This document shows positions 29,575-38,360 of a DNA stretch of 64,000 nucleotides, piece by piece. Position numbers and translations under genes: made by a program. The DNA comes from Lautropia mirabilis (lineage in GTDB: Bacteria; Pseudomonadota; Gammaproteobacteria; Burkholderiales; Burkholderiaceae_E): assembly GCF_900637555.1 (NCBI RefSeq), contig NZ_LR134378.1:2986001-3050000 (forward strand), given 5' to 3'. Within the stretch, counting starts at the first letter, position 1; each line of letters starts with the position of its first letter. Below the pieces are notes generated by a model. That model had not been told where the DNA came from, did not search any database, and was given only the letters and a program-made list of their open reading frames with translations.

Positions 29575-30078
29575 TCAGTCAGGATTCTGCGCGTTTTCCT
29601 TCATGAAATCGATGAACGCCCGGGTTCTGGCCGGCAGCAGCCGCGTGGCCGTCAGCGCATGAACGGGCACCGTACTGCCAGCCCAGTCCGGCAGCACACG
29701 CTGCAGCCGACCTGCCTCTACGTCCTTGCGTACGCCAATTTCCGGCAGCATCTCACCCAGCCGGGTGAATTCCGTCATGTCGTGCACGGACATGTCATAG
29801 GCGGTCTGTTCCAGCGCCTTGCCGGTCATGCCCTGCGCCCGTGCATGGGCCAGGGCCTTTTCGCCCAGCCCTTCCACGCCAGCCAGACGGGACCATTCCT
29901 TGTGCACGCCGATCATGTAGGAAGAGAATAACTCGAAGCCCCTCTCGACATCACGCCCCAGATGAATCATCAGGGCAGAGGGCATGTCCGGACTGTCGGC
30001 CATGGCCGACCAGCCGCTGGCGCTGAAGGTGAAGTTCATTTTCTGCATGGTTTCGGCGCTCCCCGGCAGCATCGGCAA
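29575..30078 (-). CDS. Short protein with LysR-like C-terminus, probably chimeric or degenerate
   Basis: This is an open 167-residue reading. The last 55 residues (RKDVEAGRLQRVLPDW, then PARTRAFIDFMKE) match the end of the LysR-type effector-binding domain. The first 110 residues do not look like LysR; they include FELFSSYMIGVHKEWSRL, a helical stretch I do not recognise. There is no helix-turn-helix, so it cannot act as a LysR regulator. It may come from a deletion that fused two genes. It starts 11 bases after the binding-protein gene at 30090 and could be co-transcribed with it. Confidence 0.5.
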   Translation of the reverse strand: MPMLPGSAETMQKMNFTFSASGWSAMADSPDMPSALMIHLGRDVERGFELFSSYMIGVHKEWSRLAGVEGLGEKALAHARAQGMTGKALEQTAYDMSVHDMTEFTRLGEMLPEIGVRKDVEAGRLQRVLPDWAGSTVPVHALTATRLLPARTRAFIDFMKENAQNPD

Positions 30079-30089
30079 CCGATTTCATC

Positions 30090-31205
30090 TCATGCAGTCA
30101 GCAGTTCCCGCCGCTGTGCTGCGGAAAGCGCCTTGCCATAGAACAGCTGATAGAAACTCTGCACCATGTCATCCAGCGACGATGCCGTGCGCCAGACTAC
30201 ATGGTCAGGATGCAGCCGCTGCAGCAACCAGCGCAGCCCCATCAGGCGGTTCATTCCGGGTGGCCCGTCCAGCCAGCCAAAGGGCAGAGCGGGTGCCAGC
30301 AGGACCCGCCCCTCACGCACCGCACGGACAGATCGCCAGTCCCTGTCATGACGCACGCTGCTCGCAAAGCCGGCATCCTGGGTGAGAATCACGGCCGGAT
30401 CCCAGCGCAACAGCTGCTCCAGCGACACACGCATCAATCCACCCCGACCACTCTCGACCGCCACATTGCGGCCTCCGGCGAGCTCGATCACCTCTGCATT
30501 GATGGCGCCGATCCGCGCGGTCTCAAGGCCCGCCACGCCACGTGCCAGGTACACCCTGGGACGTTGTTCCGCTGACACGTCCCGTGTCACCTGAGCCGCC
30601 AGCCTCAGCACCTCATCGGCAAAAGCCGCCAGGCGCTCGACGCGTGCTGATTCTCCCAGTAGCGCCCCAACGGCCCGCAGCTGGCGGGCCGAATCCGCCA
30701 GCCCACCCTGCACCAGCACACAGGGCAACCCCGTCTGCCGATGCAGCCTCTCAGTCCCTGACAGGTAGGTGGCATCCACCGTACCGGAATCCAGCACCAA
30801 GTCCGGCTGCAGCTCCAGCAGAGCCTCCAGCGGCATCGTGCTGCCTCGCCCCGCCAGCCGCCCCAGGTACGGCAAATCGGCCAGTGGCTCGCCCATCCAG
30901 GCTCGGGCCTGGGCCGGCAGCTTCATGGGCCATCCCAGCAGTTTCTGTGGCGCCACGGCCGCCAGCAGCACGCCGGCCGGAGGTCCGGCCGCGAACACCC
31001 GGCGTACCTCTCCGTTCGCTGGCAGAGCGCCAAAGCGTGCCACCAGCCCATCCAGCTCGGCTGCAGCGGCAGGGGCGGCTGCGACAGTAGCGACAGCAGC
31101 ATCGGCACTCACGCCAACACCTGGCCACACGGCCAGAGCCGTCGTTTCCGCCACGCCGGCCAGCCAGCGACGGCGCCCGGCGTCGAAGCGACCATCCCGC
31201 ACCAT
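30090..31205 (-). CDS. Class III periplasmic metal-complex binding protein (TroA/FepB/MolA-like)
   Basis: This 371-residue protein belongs to the helical-backbone (TroA/BtuF/FepB) binding proteins that deliver metals or metal chelates to FecCD-type ABC importers. A twin-arginine-like RRRWLAG (residues 11-17) precedes a hydrophobic export segment. The core has LPYLGRL, LLELQPDLVLDSG and, near the C-terminus, PFGWLDGPPGMNRLMGLRWL. It is the third gene of an operon with a TonB receptor and a DUF2478 protein, 17 bases downstream of the latter. No permease or ATPase accompanies it. The ModE-like operator upstream suggests molybdate or tungstate, which is inference; iron chelate or heme remain possible. 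Confidence 0.78.
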   Translation of the reverse strand: MVRDGRFDAGRRRWLAGVAETTALAVWPGVGVSADAAVATVAAAPAAAAELDGLVARFGALPANGEVRRVFAAGPPAGVLLAAVAPQKLLGWPMKLPAQARAWMGEPLADLPYLGRLAGRGSTMPLEALLELQPDLVLDSGTVDATYLSGTERLHRQTGLPCVLVQGGLADSARQLRAVGALLGESARVERLAAFADEVLRLAAQVTRDVSAEQRPRVYLARGVAGLETARIGAINAEVIELAGGRNVAVESGRGGLMRVSLEQLLRWDPAVILTQDAGFASSVRHDRDWRSVRAVREGRVLLAPALPFGWLDGPPGMNRLMGLRWLLQRLHPDHVVWRTASSLDDMVQSFYQLFYGKALSAAQRRELLTA

Positions 31206-31222
31206 ACGCTGTATCCCGACGT

Positions 31223-31870
31223 TCAGGCCAGCGCCGGGTGCTGTCCCGGGGTCCGGACCCTATCCTCACCGGCTCCGGCATCGCCCCCCGTCTGGGGCGG
31301 TACGTCAGCTTTGGCACTGACGGGTACGGTGCCATCTGCTCCTCGCCGTGCCAGCTGGGCCCGGCACCAGGCCATCAGCGCCTCCTCGTCTGTAGGCAAT
31401 GCCACGTGCAGCCCGCCCGTGAAACGCTGCCAGCCGGACTGGTGGCGTGCAGCCACCGCCGTCAGCACCGGAATGCCGGCCTCGATGAAATCGGCAAACT
31501 CCATGACAAAGCCACCGCCCTCGGCCTCCACGCCGCCGAAGCGGTTGATCACCACCAGATCGACACCATCGGCCAGTGCCTGACGCAGCACAGCACTGGC
31601 CTCGCCCAACGCCTGCGGGTTCAGGTTGCAGGCCACCGATGCGCCCCCCAGATCCTGTGACAGCTCGAACGAGCGATCTGACCGCAGATCAAAGAGCACC
31701 ATCCGTTTGCTGCCACTGGGGTAGTCATCCACCCGGTGCACCAGACCGCCCACATGGGCGCCCTCGGCCTGCAGGCGCCTGGCCACCCGTTCCAGCACGT
31801 CCTCCATGTCATGCTCGTCATCGGCATGCTCCAGCGCTGCCAGAGGCAGATCCCCTTGCCCGTTCCCCAT
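31223..31870 (-). CDS. DUF2478 family protein
   Basis: This 215-residue protein matches the DUF2478 pattern: ARRLQAEGAHVGGLVHRV at the N-terminus, FELSQDLGGASVACNLNPQAL, DLVVINRFGGVEAEGGGF, and a final AGIPVLTAV block. From memory, the family is usually encoded beside molybdenum transport genes; its reaction is unknown, although it resembles nucleotide-binding proteins such as THEP1. About 40 low-complexity residues extend past the domain. CAGGAG lies well placed before the ATG. It sits between the TonB receptor and the binding protein. Confidence 0.82.
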   Translation of the reverse strand: MGNGQGDLPLAALEHADDEHDMEDVLERVARRLQAEGAHVGGLVHRVDDYPSGSKRMVLFDLRSDRSFELSQDLGGASVACNLNPQALGEASAVLRQALADGVDLVVINRFGGVEAEGGGFVMEFADFIEAGIPVLTAVAARHQSGWQRFTGGLHVALPTDEEALMAWCRAQLARRGADGTVPVSAKADVPPQTGGDAGAGEDRVRTPGQHPALA

Positions 31871-31985
31871 GTCCCGTTCTCCTGTGCAAACGCCGGTCCT
31901 CTACAAGTGGATTCCGGCCTGGCACCGGGGCCCGAAGGCCGACTGCCAACAGGACCATGACCGATGCCTCATGCCGGGTTCCGGC

Positions 31986-34010
31986 TCAGAACCGATACCC
32001 CACATTCAGATAATAACTGCGCCCGGGCATCGGATAACCATCCGAGAACTGATACCACTTGTCGCCCAGGTTGCTCACGCCCACATCGACATCCAGCGCA
32101 CGCGTGGCCTGGTAACGGGCAGCCAGCCCCACCACGCCGTAGCCACCCAGGGCCAGCGCCTGCCGACTGCCAGAGAACTGCACCTTGCGCCCCTGCTCGG
32201 CCTCCACGTCGGCACGCAGCGTCCAGCGCTCCTGCGGCTGCCATTGCACCCCGGCCAGCAATCGGTGTCGGGGCGTATCAGTCAGCTGGATGCTGCGATC
32301 ACTCAGATTGGTCCGATGCAGCAGCGTATATCCCAGGTTCAGCGCCCACTGCCGTTCCAGCTGCTGCACCAGCGACAGCTCCAGCCCCTGATTGCGGGTA
32401 CGCCCCACGTTCTGCTCCTGGTTGCAGGTCGTGCCGCCGCAGGACGAGGAATTCACCGTCATGGTCTGGATCTGGTCGCGCACCCGGCTGTAGAAGATGG
32501 CTGCCTGCCCCTGGGCGCCCTGCCAGAGTGCCCCCTGCACGCCCAGCTCCAGATGATGAGCCAGCTCGGGCTTCAGGTCGGGATTGGGCAGCGCCCGCCC
32601 CAACCGTGCCGAGTAGCGATCCTTGATGGTGGGAAAGCGCGTGCGCTGCGCCACCAGCACATAGGCCTCGTCACCCGATGCGCCCAGGATCTGGCCAAAG
32701 CGGATCAGCCCGTTCGTGGCATCCGTCTTGCCGGTCGGCCACTGGTAGACCTCCTTCGCATCCCGCTGGTCATGGCTCAGCTCCAGCGTCAGCCTCTGCC
32801 GGTCATTCAGTGCAATGTCATCGGCCGCCACCAGCGAAGTCGTCACGTCCCGATAGCGTCGTCCCTCGTCGTCATGCCGATCCACCTTGTAGTGTGCCGC
32901 CAGGCGCAGCGCATGCGCGGCAAACGCATGGTTTTCCCACGTCGCGCTCAGGCCAAGGCTCATGTCCTTGTAGCTGCTGGTAGGGTCATGCGCGGCGTAA
33001 CTGGCGTTGCGATACATGTCCAGCCCGTTCTTGTACGTGTCGTGGTAGAGACGCGTCTTCAGCACATTGCCTGCATCCAGCCGGGTGGATGTCAGCACAT
33101 ACACACTGTCCTTGTCCCAGTACGGCCAGCGCCAGTAGCGCGTCGCATTGCGCGCCGTGGAAGTGCCCGTATAGACCGGGTTGCCCTTCTCGCCTCGCTG
33201 GCGCACATAGCCCACGGCGTACTCGTCCGACGCATTGGGCATCAGCCCCAGCTTGAACGACAGGCGCCGGTCCTTGCGGTCGGCATTCGACCGATATTTG
33301 CCAGTATCGGTGGGTTGACGCTTGAAATCCTTGAACCCCTTGGGCAGCCGGAAATGATCGGACTCCAGCAGCGAGGCACCCACCTGGTAATACCAGAGGT
33401 CCTGCTTGCCTCCCAGGTTCAGCGCCGCCTTGCGTCCTCCTCCAGTGGCCAGCCCCAGGCGCACATCGCCTTCGAAGGGCTGCGTCGGCCGGCGCGTCAC
33501 CAGGTTGACCGCACCACCCAGCGTGTTGGGGCCGTACAGCAGAGAAGCACCTGCCTTGGCCACACTCACTTGTGCCAGATCGAAGGCCGTGAAGCGGTCG
33601 AAGTCCGCATAGCCGTCATAAGGCACATACAACGGGATGCCGTCCACGTACACCGGCACCTGTCGGGAATCGAAGCCGCGCACGTTCAGCATCGTCTCGT
33701 TGCGGCCGTTCACCGTCAGGCTCACCCCCGGCAGATGGCGTACCGCGTCCGACACCGTATCGACCCGGGCAGCTGTCAGCAAGCTTCCGCCCAGCTTCAG
33801 CACATCCGGCTGCACAGGTGCACGTGCCCTCACCTCGACAGTGCCCAGCTCGAATACGCCAGGCTCCTCGCCCGAAGCCGGGGAAGACTGCTGGGCCGCT
33901 GCGGTCGAAACGGCCAGAGCCCCGAGCACCAGCATCATGAGCCTGCTGCGGTACAGGCAGGGCAAGGAATGTGAAGACGAAGCCATCAATGCAGCAGCCG
34001 AAACGTCCAT
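31986..34010 (-). CDS. TonB-dependent outer membrane receptor (candidate metal-oxyanion uptake)
   Basis: This 674-residue TonB receptor has a signal peptide (LMMLVLGALAVSTAAAQ, about residues 24-40). A plug domain follows with TVEVRAR, GVSLTVNGRNETMLNVRGFDSRQVPVYVDG and GASLLYGPNTLGGAVNLVTRRP, then a 22-strand-type barrel ending in LNVGYRF with a terminal Phe. A loop near residue 480 contains a short Cys pair (SSCGGTTCN). GGGGAG precedes the ATG at good spacing. It heads the operon with DUF2478 and a binding protein. The ligand is not visible from sequence, but the context and the ModE-like site suggest molybdate, tungstate or a chelate. Confidence 0.88.
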   Translation of the reverse strand: MDVSAAALMASSSHSLPCLYRSRLMMLVLGALAVSTAAAQQSSPASGEEPGVFELGTVEVRARAPVQPDVLKLGGSLLTAARVDTVSDAVRHLPGVSLTVNGRNETMLNVRGFDSRQVPVYVDGIPLYVPYDGYADFDRFTAFDLAQVSVAKAGASLLYGPNTLGGAVNLVTRRPTQPFEGDVRLGLATGGGRKAALNLGGKQDLWYYQVGASLLESDHFRLPKGFKDFKRQPTDTGKYRSNADRKDRRLSFKLGLMPNASDEYAVGYVRQRGEKGNPVYTGTSTARNATRYWRWPYWDKDSVYVLTSTRLDAGNVLKTRLYHDTYKNGLDMYRNASYAAHDPTSSYKDMSLGLSATWENHAFAAHALRLAAHYKVDRHDDEGRRYRDVTTSLVAADDIALNDRQRLTLELSHDQRDAKEVYQWPTGKTDATNGLIRFGQILGASGDEAYVLVAQRTRFPTIKDRYSARLGRALPNPDLKPELAHHLELGVQGALWQGAQGQAAIFYSRVRDQIQTMTVNSSSCGGTTCNQEQNVGRTRNQGLELSLVQQLERQWALNLGYTLLHRTNLSDRSIQLTDTPRHRLLAGVQWQPQERWTLRADVEAEQGRKVQFSGSRQALALGGYGVVGLAARYQATRALDVDVGVSNLGDKWYQFSDGYPMPGRSYYLNVGYRF

Positions 34011-34056
34011 GAACGGTCTCCCCTACAAGGAGCTGGAATGTCACACGGTCCAAAGC

Positions 34057-34102
34057 CGTTATATAACCATGTAATAACGACTGAAAACACGATCTGGGTC
34101 AA
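34057..34102 (-). promoter_or_regulatory. ModE-like operator with adjoining -35 element
   Basis: An inverted repeat CGTTAT-11 bases-ATAACG lies at 34057-34079, 47 bases upstream of the TonB receptor start. The E. coli modA operator, as I recall it, has the same CGTTAT and ATAACG arms with 12 bases between. A minus-strand TTGACC (34102-34097) abuts it, so the repeat covers where the -10 would be (GTTATT or TATTAC at 18-20 base spacing). Repression by metal-bound ModE would fit this geometry. Confidence 0.55.
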
Positions 34103-34405
34103 GACTCAGGGAGCCTTGTCACGCAAACAGCGTCATGTCAGCCCCCCTGATCACATGAAAGCCCCTGGAAAAGGAGCAGGTTTCAGACTGGCGATGCAAC
34201 CTGCCATCCACACGCGGCCGCACCATATACAGAAACCGAATGTCTTTCCCCGAAAGCCTTCGTTCCTGCACACCGGGGGTTTCCTTATCTTTGGATCCAG
34301 TTCGCAGGGTCCATCCGGACGCAGATGACATCAGGCTCGTTCTCAGGAAGAACACATGCCAGTACCCGGAAAGACCCGTTCAGCCCCTTTCTTTCCGCGT
34401 GCACG
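34103..34405. other. Intergenic stretch upstream of cysJ
   Basis: No gene is apparent in these 300 bases between the divergent TonB receptor and cysJ. They contain a hairpin with a 7-base stem (GCAGGTT at 34176-34182 with AACCTGC at 34198-34204) and a looser CCCCG/CGGGG pairing near 34245-34288. I find no convincing promoter or riboswitch for cysJ. A 78-codon minus-strand reading from 34355 has no recognisable features. Confidence 0.4.
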
Positions 34406-36424
34406 ATGAATCCCGGCATTCCGCTCCCTCCAGAACTGATCCTCCAGCTTGGCAGCCTCAGCCCGATCCAGCTGGCCTGGCTGTCGGGCTACTGCTGGTC
34501 CCAATGCCAGCAGCCGGCCGCACAGGCCTTTCCTGGTCAATCCGGTGCCATAGGTGCCGTCACAGGACAGCCCGGTGGCGCACTCACAGTTCCCGGTGCA
34601 GTCGTCGGAGGCTCAGCCGGCCAGACATCCACTGCCACAGGAACCGCACCGGCAGCCACGCGCCGCATCACCATCCTGTCCGCCTCACAGACGGGCAACG
34701 CGCGCCGTGTGGCCTCGCAACTGGCAGACAGCCTGAAAAAGGCAGGCCTGCAGCCCAGACTGACGAGTGCCGCCGACTTCAAGAGCAAGACACTGCCCGG
34801 TGAAGACATCCTGCTGCTGGTCAGCTCCACCCAGGGCGAGGGCGAGCCCCCCGAAGAGGCACTGCCCCTGCACAAGTTCCTGTTCGGCAAGAAGGCCCCC
34901 AAGCTGGACACGCTGCATTTTGCCGTGCTGGGACTGGGCGACTCTTCGTACCCGAAGTTCTGTCAGGCAGGTCGCGATTTTGATGCACGACTGGCCGAGC
35001 TAGGCGCACACCGACTGCATGACCGCGGTGACTGCGATCTGGATTTCCAGGCCACTGCCACCGCATGGATCGACGCCATCACGCCGGTACTGAAGAAGCT
35101 GTGCGGAGACAATGCAGGACCCGCCTCGGGTGGTGTTCAGCCCGCCGCCGGCAACAGCCCGGGCACGACGGGGGCCTTTCCGGGAGCATTCCCGGGCGCG
35201 TTTCCGCTGGCTAGCACCCCGGGAACCTTGAACACGGCCGGCAACCTGGGAAGCTTCCCCCAGCCTGCTGATGCCGCCGTGGCAACCGCCGAGGCCCCGG
35301 CTGCACAGGTCTGGACGCGAGAGCAGCCTTTCACCGCCAGCCTGTCGGTACGCCAGAAGATCACCTCGCGCAACGCCGAAAAGGATGTCGAACACATCGA
35401 GATCGATCTGTCGGACTCCGGCATCCGGTACCAGCCCGGCGATGCATTGGGCGTGTGGCCGGTCAACGCACCGGACCTGGTCAGCGAGATCCTGTCCCTG
35501 CACCGCCTGAAAGGCGACGAAACGGTGCAACTGGCCGACGGCACATCCACCGACATCCGTCATGCACTCACTCATCACGTCGATATCACGCAGAACACGC
35601 CTTCCTTCGTGCAGGCCTATGCTGCCCACAGCGGAAAGCGTGAGCTGCAGGAAATCGTCGAGAACGCCGAAGCGCTGGATGTCTACCTGGCCAGCACACC
35701 ACCCGTGGGCGTATTTGCCGAGCACCCGCATCCACTGCCAGCGCAGGAGCTTCTGAAACTGTTCCGTCCCCAGGCACCACGGCTCTATTCCATTGCTTCA
35801 TCACAGGACGACGTGGGCGATGAAGTGCACCTCACCGTCGGTGTCGTGCAGTTCCGTCACCACGGCCAGCATTACACCGGCGCTGCTTCCGGCTACCTGG
35901 GCCACCTGCTGGAAGAAGGCGATGGGGTGCGTGTCTTTGTCGAGCCCAACCCTCACTTCCGCCTGCCAGCCGATGGCGACACATCGATCATCATGATCGG
36001 CGCCGGTACCGGCATCGCCCCCTTCCGCGCCTTCATGCAGCAACGCGAGGCGCAGGGTGATACAGGCCGGAACTGGCTCATCTTCGGGAACCAGCGTTTC
36101 ACTGACGACTTTCTCTACCAGGCCGAATGGCTGCAATACCGCAAGAGCGGTCTGCTCACCCGCGCGGACCTGGCCTGGTCCCGCCAGGGCAAGGAAAAGG
36201 TCTACGTGCAGCACCGTCTGGCACAGGCGGGAGCCGATGTCTGGCAGTGGCTGCAAGAAGGCGCACACCTCTATGTCTGCGGTGATGCCAACCGCATGGC
36301 ACGTGACGTGGAGCGCGCCCTGAAAGAGATCGTCATGACCCACGGCGGCATGTCCGAAGACGATGCCGACGACTATCTGAACGACCTGCGTGAGGACCGT
36401 CGCTACCAGCGGGATGTCTACTGA
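34406..36424 (+). CDS. cysJ: Sulfite reductase (NADPH) flavoprotein alpha-component
   Basis: CysJ passes electrons from NADPH through FAD and FMN to CysI for reduction of sulfite to sulfide. The 672-residue protein has an N-terminal stretch [25 protein letters not shown], a flavodoxin domain ([36 protein letters not shown]) and a ferredoxin-reductase domain ([24 protein letters not shown], a C-terminal [13 protein letters not shown] and a final Tyr). Two linkers are unusually long and low in complexity, at about residues 38-90 and 235-300; the second encodes Gly-Ala-Phe-Pro three times (35171-35206). The ATG at 34406 gives the family N-terminus. Confidence 0.93.
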   Translation: MNPGIPLPPELILQLGSLSPIQLAWLSGYCWSQCQQPAAQAFPGQSGAIGAVTGQPGGALTVPGAVVGGSAGQTSTATGTAPAATRRITILSASQTGNARRVASQLADSLKKAGLQPRLTSAADFKSKTLPGEDILLLVSSTQGEGEPPEEALPLHKFLFGKKAPKLDTLHFAVLGLGDSSYPKFCQAGRDFDARLAELGAHRLHDRGDCDLDFQATATAWIDAITPVLKKLCGDNAGPASGGVQPAAGNSPGTTGAFPGAFPGAFPLASTPGTLNTAGNLGSFPQPADAAVATAEAPAAQVWTREQPFTASLSVRQKITSRNAEKDVEHIEIDLSDSGIRYQPGDALGVWPVNAPDLVSEILSLHRLKGDETVQLADGTSTDIRHALTHHVDITQNTPSFVQAYAAHSGKRELQEIVENAEALDVYLASTPPVGVFAEHPHPLPAQELLKLFRPQAPRLYSIASSQDDVGDEVHLTVGVVQFRHHGQHYTGAASGYLGHLLEEGDGVRVFVEPNPHFRLPADGDTSIIMIGAGTGIAPFRAFMQQREAQGDTGRNWLIFGNQRFTDDFLYQAEWLQYRKSGLLTRADLAWSRQGKEKVYVQHRLAQAGADVWQWLQEGAHLYVCGDANRMARDVERALKEIVMTHGGMSEDDADDYLNDLREDRRYQRDVY

Positions 36425-36509
36425 AGGCACACGCTTCTTCCGTGACACCCCAAAGGCATTAGATGCCTGCGCATCACGATTGAACAACCCGAGATTCCAG
36501 AGAAACACC

Positions 36510-38288
36510 ATGTCGAACGCCGTACTGGACAAACGCGCCAAGCTGCCTGATGCGCCCTTGGCCGACAATGAACGCCTGAAAGGCAACAGCCATTACCTGA
36601 AGGGAACCATCCGTGAAGATCTGGGTGACGGACTCACCGGTGGGTTCAACGGAGACAATTTCCAGCTGATCCGCTTCCACGGCATGTACGAGCAGGATGA
36701 CCGCGACATCCGTGCCGAGCGCGTGGGTCAGAAGCTGGAGCCGCTGAAGAACGTCATGCTGCGCTGTCGCCTGCCAGGCGGCATCATCCAGCCGCAGCAA
36801 TGGCTGGGCATCGACAAGTTCGCTACCGAACAGACGCTCTACGGCAGCATCCGGCTCACCAACCGACAGACCTTCCAGTTTCATGGCGTGCTGAAAGAGA
36901 ACATCAAGCCCATGCACCAGTGGCTCAACCAGCTGGGCCTGGACAGCATCGCCACTGCGGGTGACGTGAACCGCAACGTGCTGTGTACCAGCAACCCGGT
37001 GGAATCGTCACTGCACCGTGAAGCCTGGGAATGGGCCAAGAAGATCTCCGAGCATCTGCTGCCTCGCACCCGGGCCTACGCGGAGATCTGGCTGGACGGG
37101 CAGAAGGTGCAATCCACCGAGAACTTCTTCGGCACCCCGGTCATCGACAAGGCCAAAAGCGGCGACGACACCGAACCCGTGCTGGGCAAGAGCTATCTGC
37201 CGCGCAAGTTCAAGACCACGGTGGTCATCCCGCCGCACAACGACGTGGACCTGCACGCCAACGACCTGAACTTCGTGGCCATCGGTGACGGCAAGCATCT
37301 CGTCGGCTTCAACGTGCTGGTGGGCGGCGGCCTGTCGATGGAACACGGCAATACCCGCACCTATCCCAACGTGGCGCGCGAATTCGGCTTCCTGCCGCTG
37401 GACAAGGTGCTCGACTGCGCTGCTGCCATCGTGTCGGTGCAGCGTGACTGGGGCAACCGCAGCGACCGCAAGAATGCCAAGACCCGCTACACGCTGGAGC
37501 GCGTTGGCACCGACGTGTTCATCGCCGAAGTGGAAAACCGCATGGGCGCGAAGTTCGAGCCCATCCGCCCCTATGAATTCACCACTCGGGGCGACCGCAT
37601 CGGCTGGGTGCAGGGCGAGGAAGGCAACTGGCACCTGACGCTGTTCATCGAGAACGGCCGTCTGGTGGACCGCCCGGGCAAACCGCTGAAGACTGGCATG
37701 CGCGAGATTGCCAAGGTTCACAAGGGTGATTTCCGGCTGACGGCCAACCAGAACCTGATCGTGGCCAATGTGCGCCCCGAGGACAAGGAGCAGATCGAAC
37801 GCCTTGCCCGCGACCATGGGCTGATGAGTGATCGCGTGACGCCGCAGCGCGAGAACTCCATGGCCTGCGTCTCGCTGCCCACATGCCCGCTGGCCATGGC
37901 GGAATCCGAACGCTTCCTGCCGCAGTTCTCCGACCGCATGGACGAACTGATGGCGCGGCACGGCCTGTCCGAAGAGCACGTGGTGCTGCGCGTGACGGGC
38001 TGCCCCAACGGCTGCGGCCGTTCGATGCTGGCCGAGATCGGCCTGGTGGGCAAGGCCATCGGCCGCTACAACCTGTACGTGGGCGGCAATCGCGAAGGCA
38101 CCCGCATCCCGCGCCTCTTCAAGGAGAACATCGTGCAGGAAGAGATTCTGGAAATCATCGACGGCTGGCTGGGTGCCTGGGCCCAGGGGCGCCAGGGCGA
38201 GGAAGGCTTTGGCGACTTTGCGGTACGCACCGGCATCATTGCCCCGGTTCTGGACGCCCCGCGCGATTTCTGGACTGTCGCTGCCTGA
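36510..38288 (+). CDS. cysI: Sulfite reductase (NADPH) hemoprotein beta-component
   Basis: CysI holds the siroheme and [4Fe-4S] centre that reduce sulfite by six electrons. The 592-residue protein has [21 protein letters not shown] near residue 47. The cluster and siroheme Cys motifs are CVSLPTC and, about 40 residues later, CPNGC. The ATG at 36510 lies 86 bases after cysJ. The siroheme cofactor should be supplied by the next gene, cysG, whose methyltransferase half is degenerate. Confidence 0.95.
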   Translation: MSNAVLDKRAKLPDAPLADNERLKGNSHYLKGTIREDLGDGLTGGFNGDNFQLIRFHGMYEQDDRDIRAERVGQKLEPLKNVMLRCRLPGGIIQPQQWLGIDKFATEQTLYGSIRLTNRQTFQFHGVLKENIKPMHQWLNQLGLDSIATAGDVNRNVLCTSNPVESSLHREAWEWAKKISEHLLPRTRAYAEIWLDGQKVQSTENFFGTPVIDKAKSGDDTEPVLGKSYLPRKFKTTVVIPPHNDVDLHANDLNFVAIGDGKHLVGFNVLVGGGLSMEHGNTRTYPNVAREFGFLPLDKVLDCAAAIVSVQRDWGNRSDRKNAKTRYTLERVGTDVFIAEVENRMGAKFEPIRPYEFTTRGDRIGWVQGEEGNWHLTLFIENGRLVDRPGKPLKTGMREIAKVHKGDFRLTANQNLIVANVRPEDKEQIERLARDHGLMSDRVTPQRENSMACVSLPTCPLAMAESERFLPQFSDRMDELMARHGLSEEHVVLRVTGCPNGCGRSMLAEIGLVGKAIGRYNLYVGGNREGTRIPRLFKENIVQEEILEIIDGWLGAWAQGRQGEEGFGDFAVRTGIIAPVLDAPRDFWTVAA

Positions 38289-38360
38289 ACACCATCCGGA
38301 TGCCTCCGGGAACACATCCCGGCAGCAACCTCCCTGCCCTACGGACCAAGGACCCCCATC

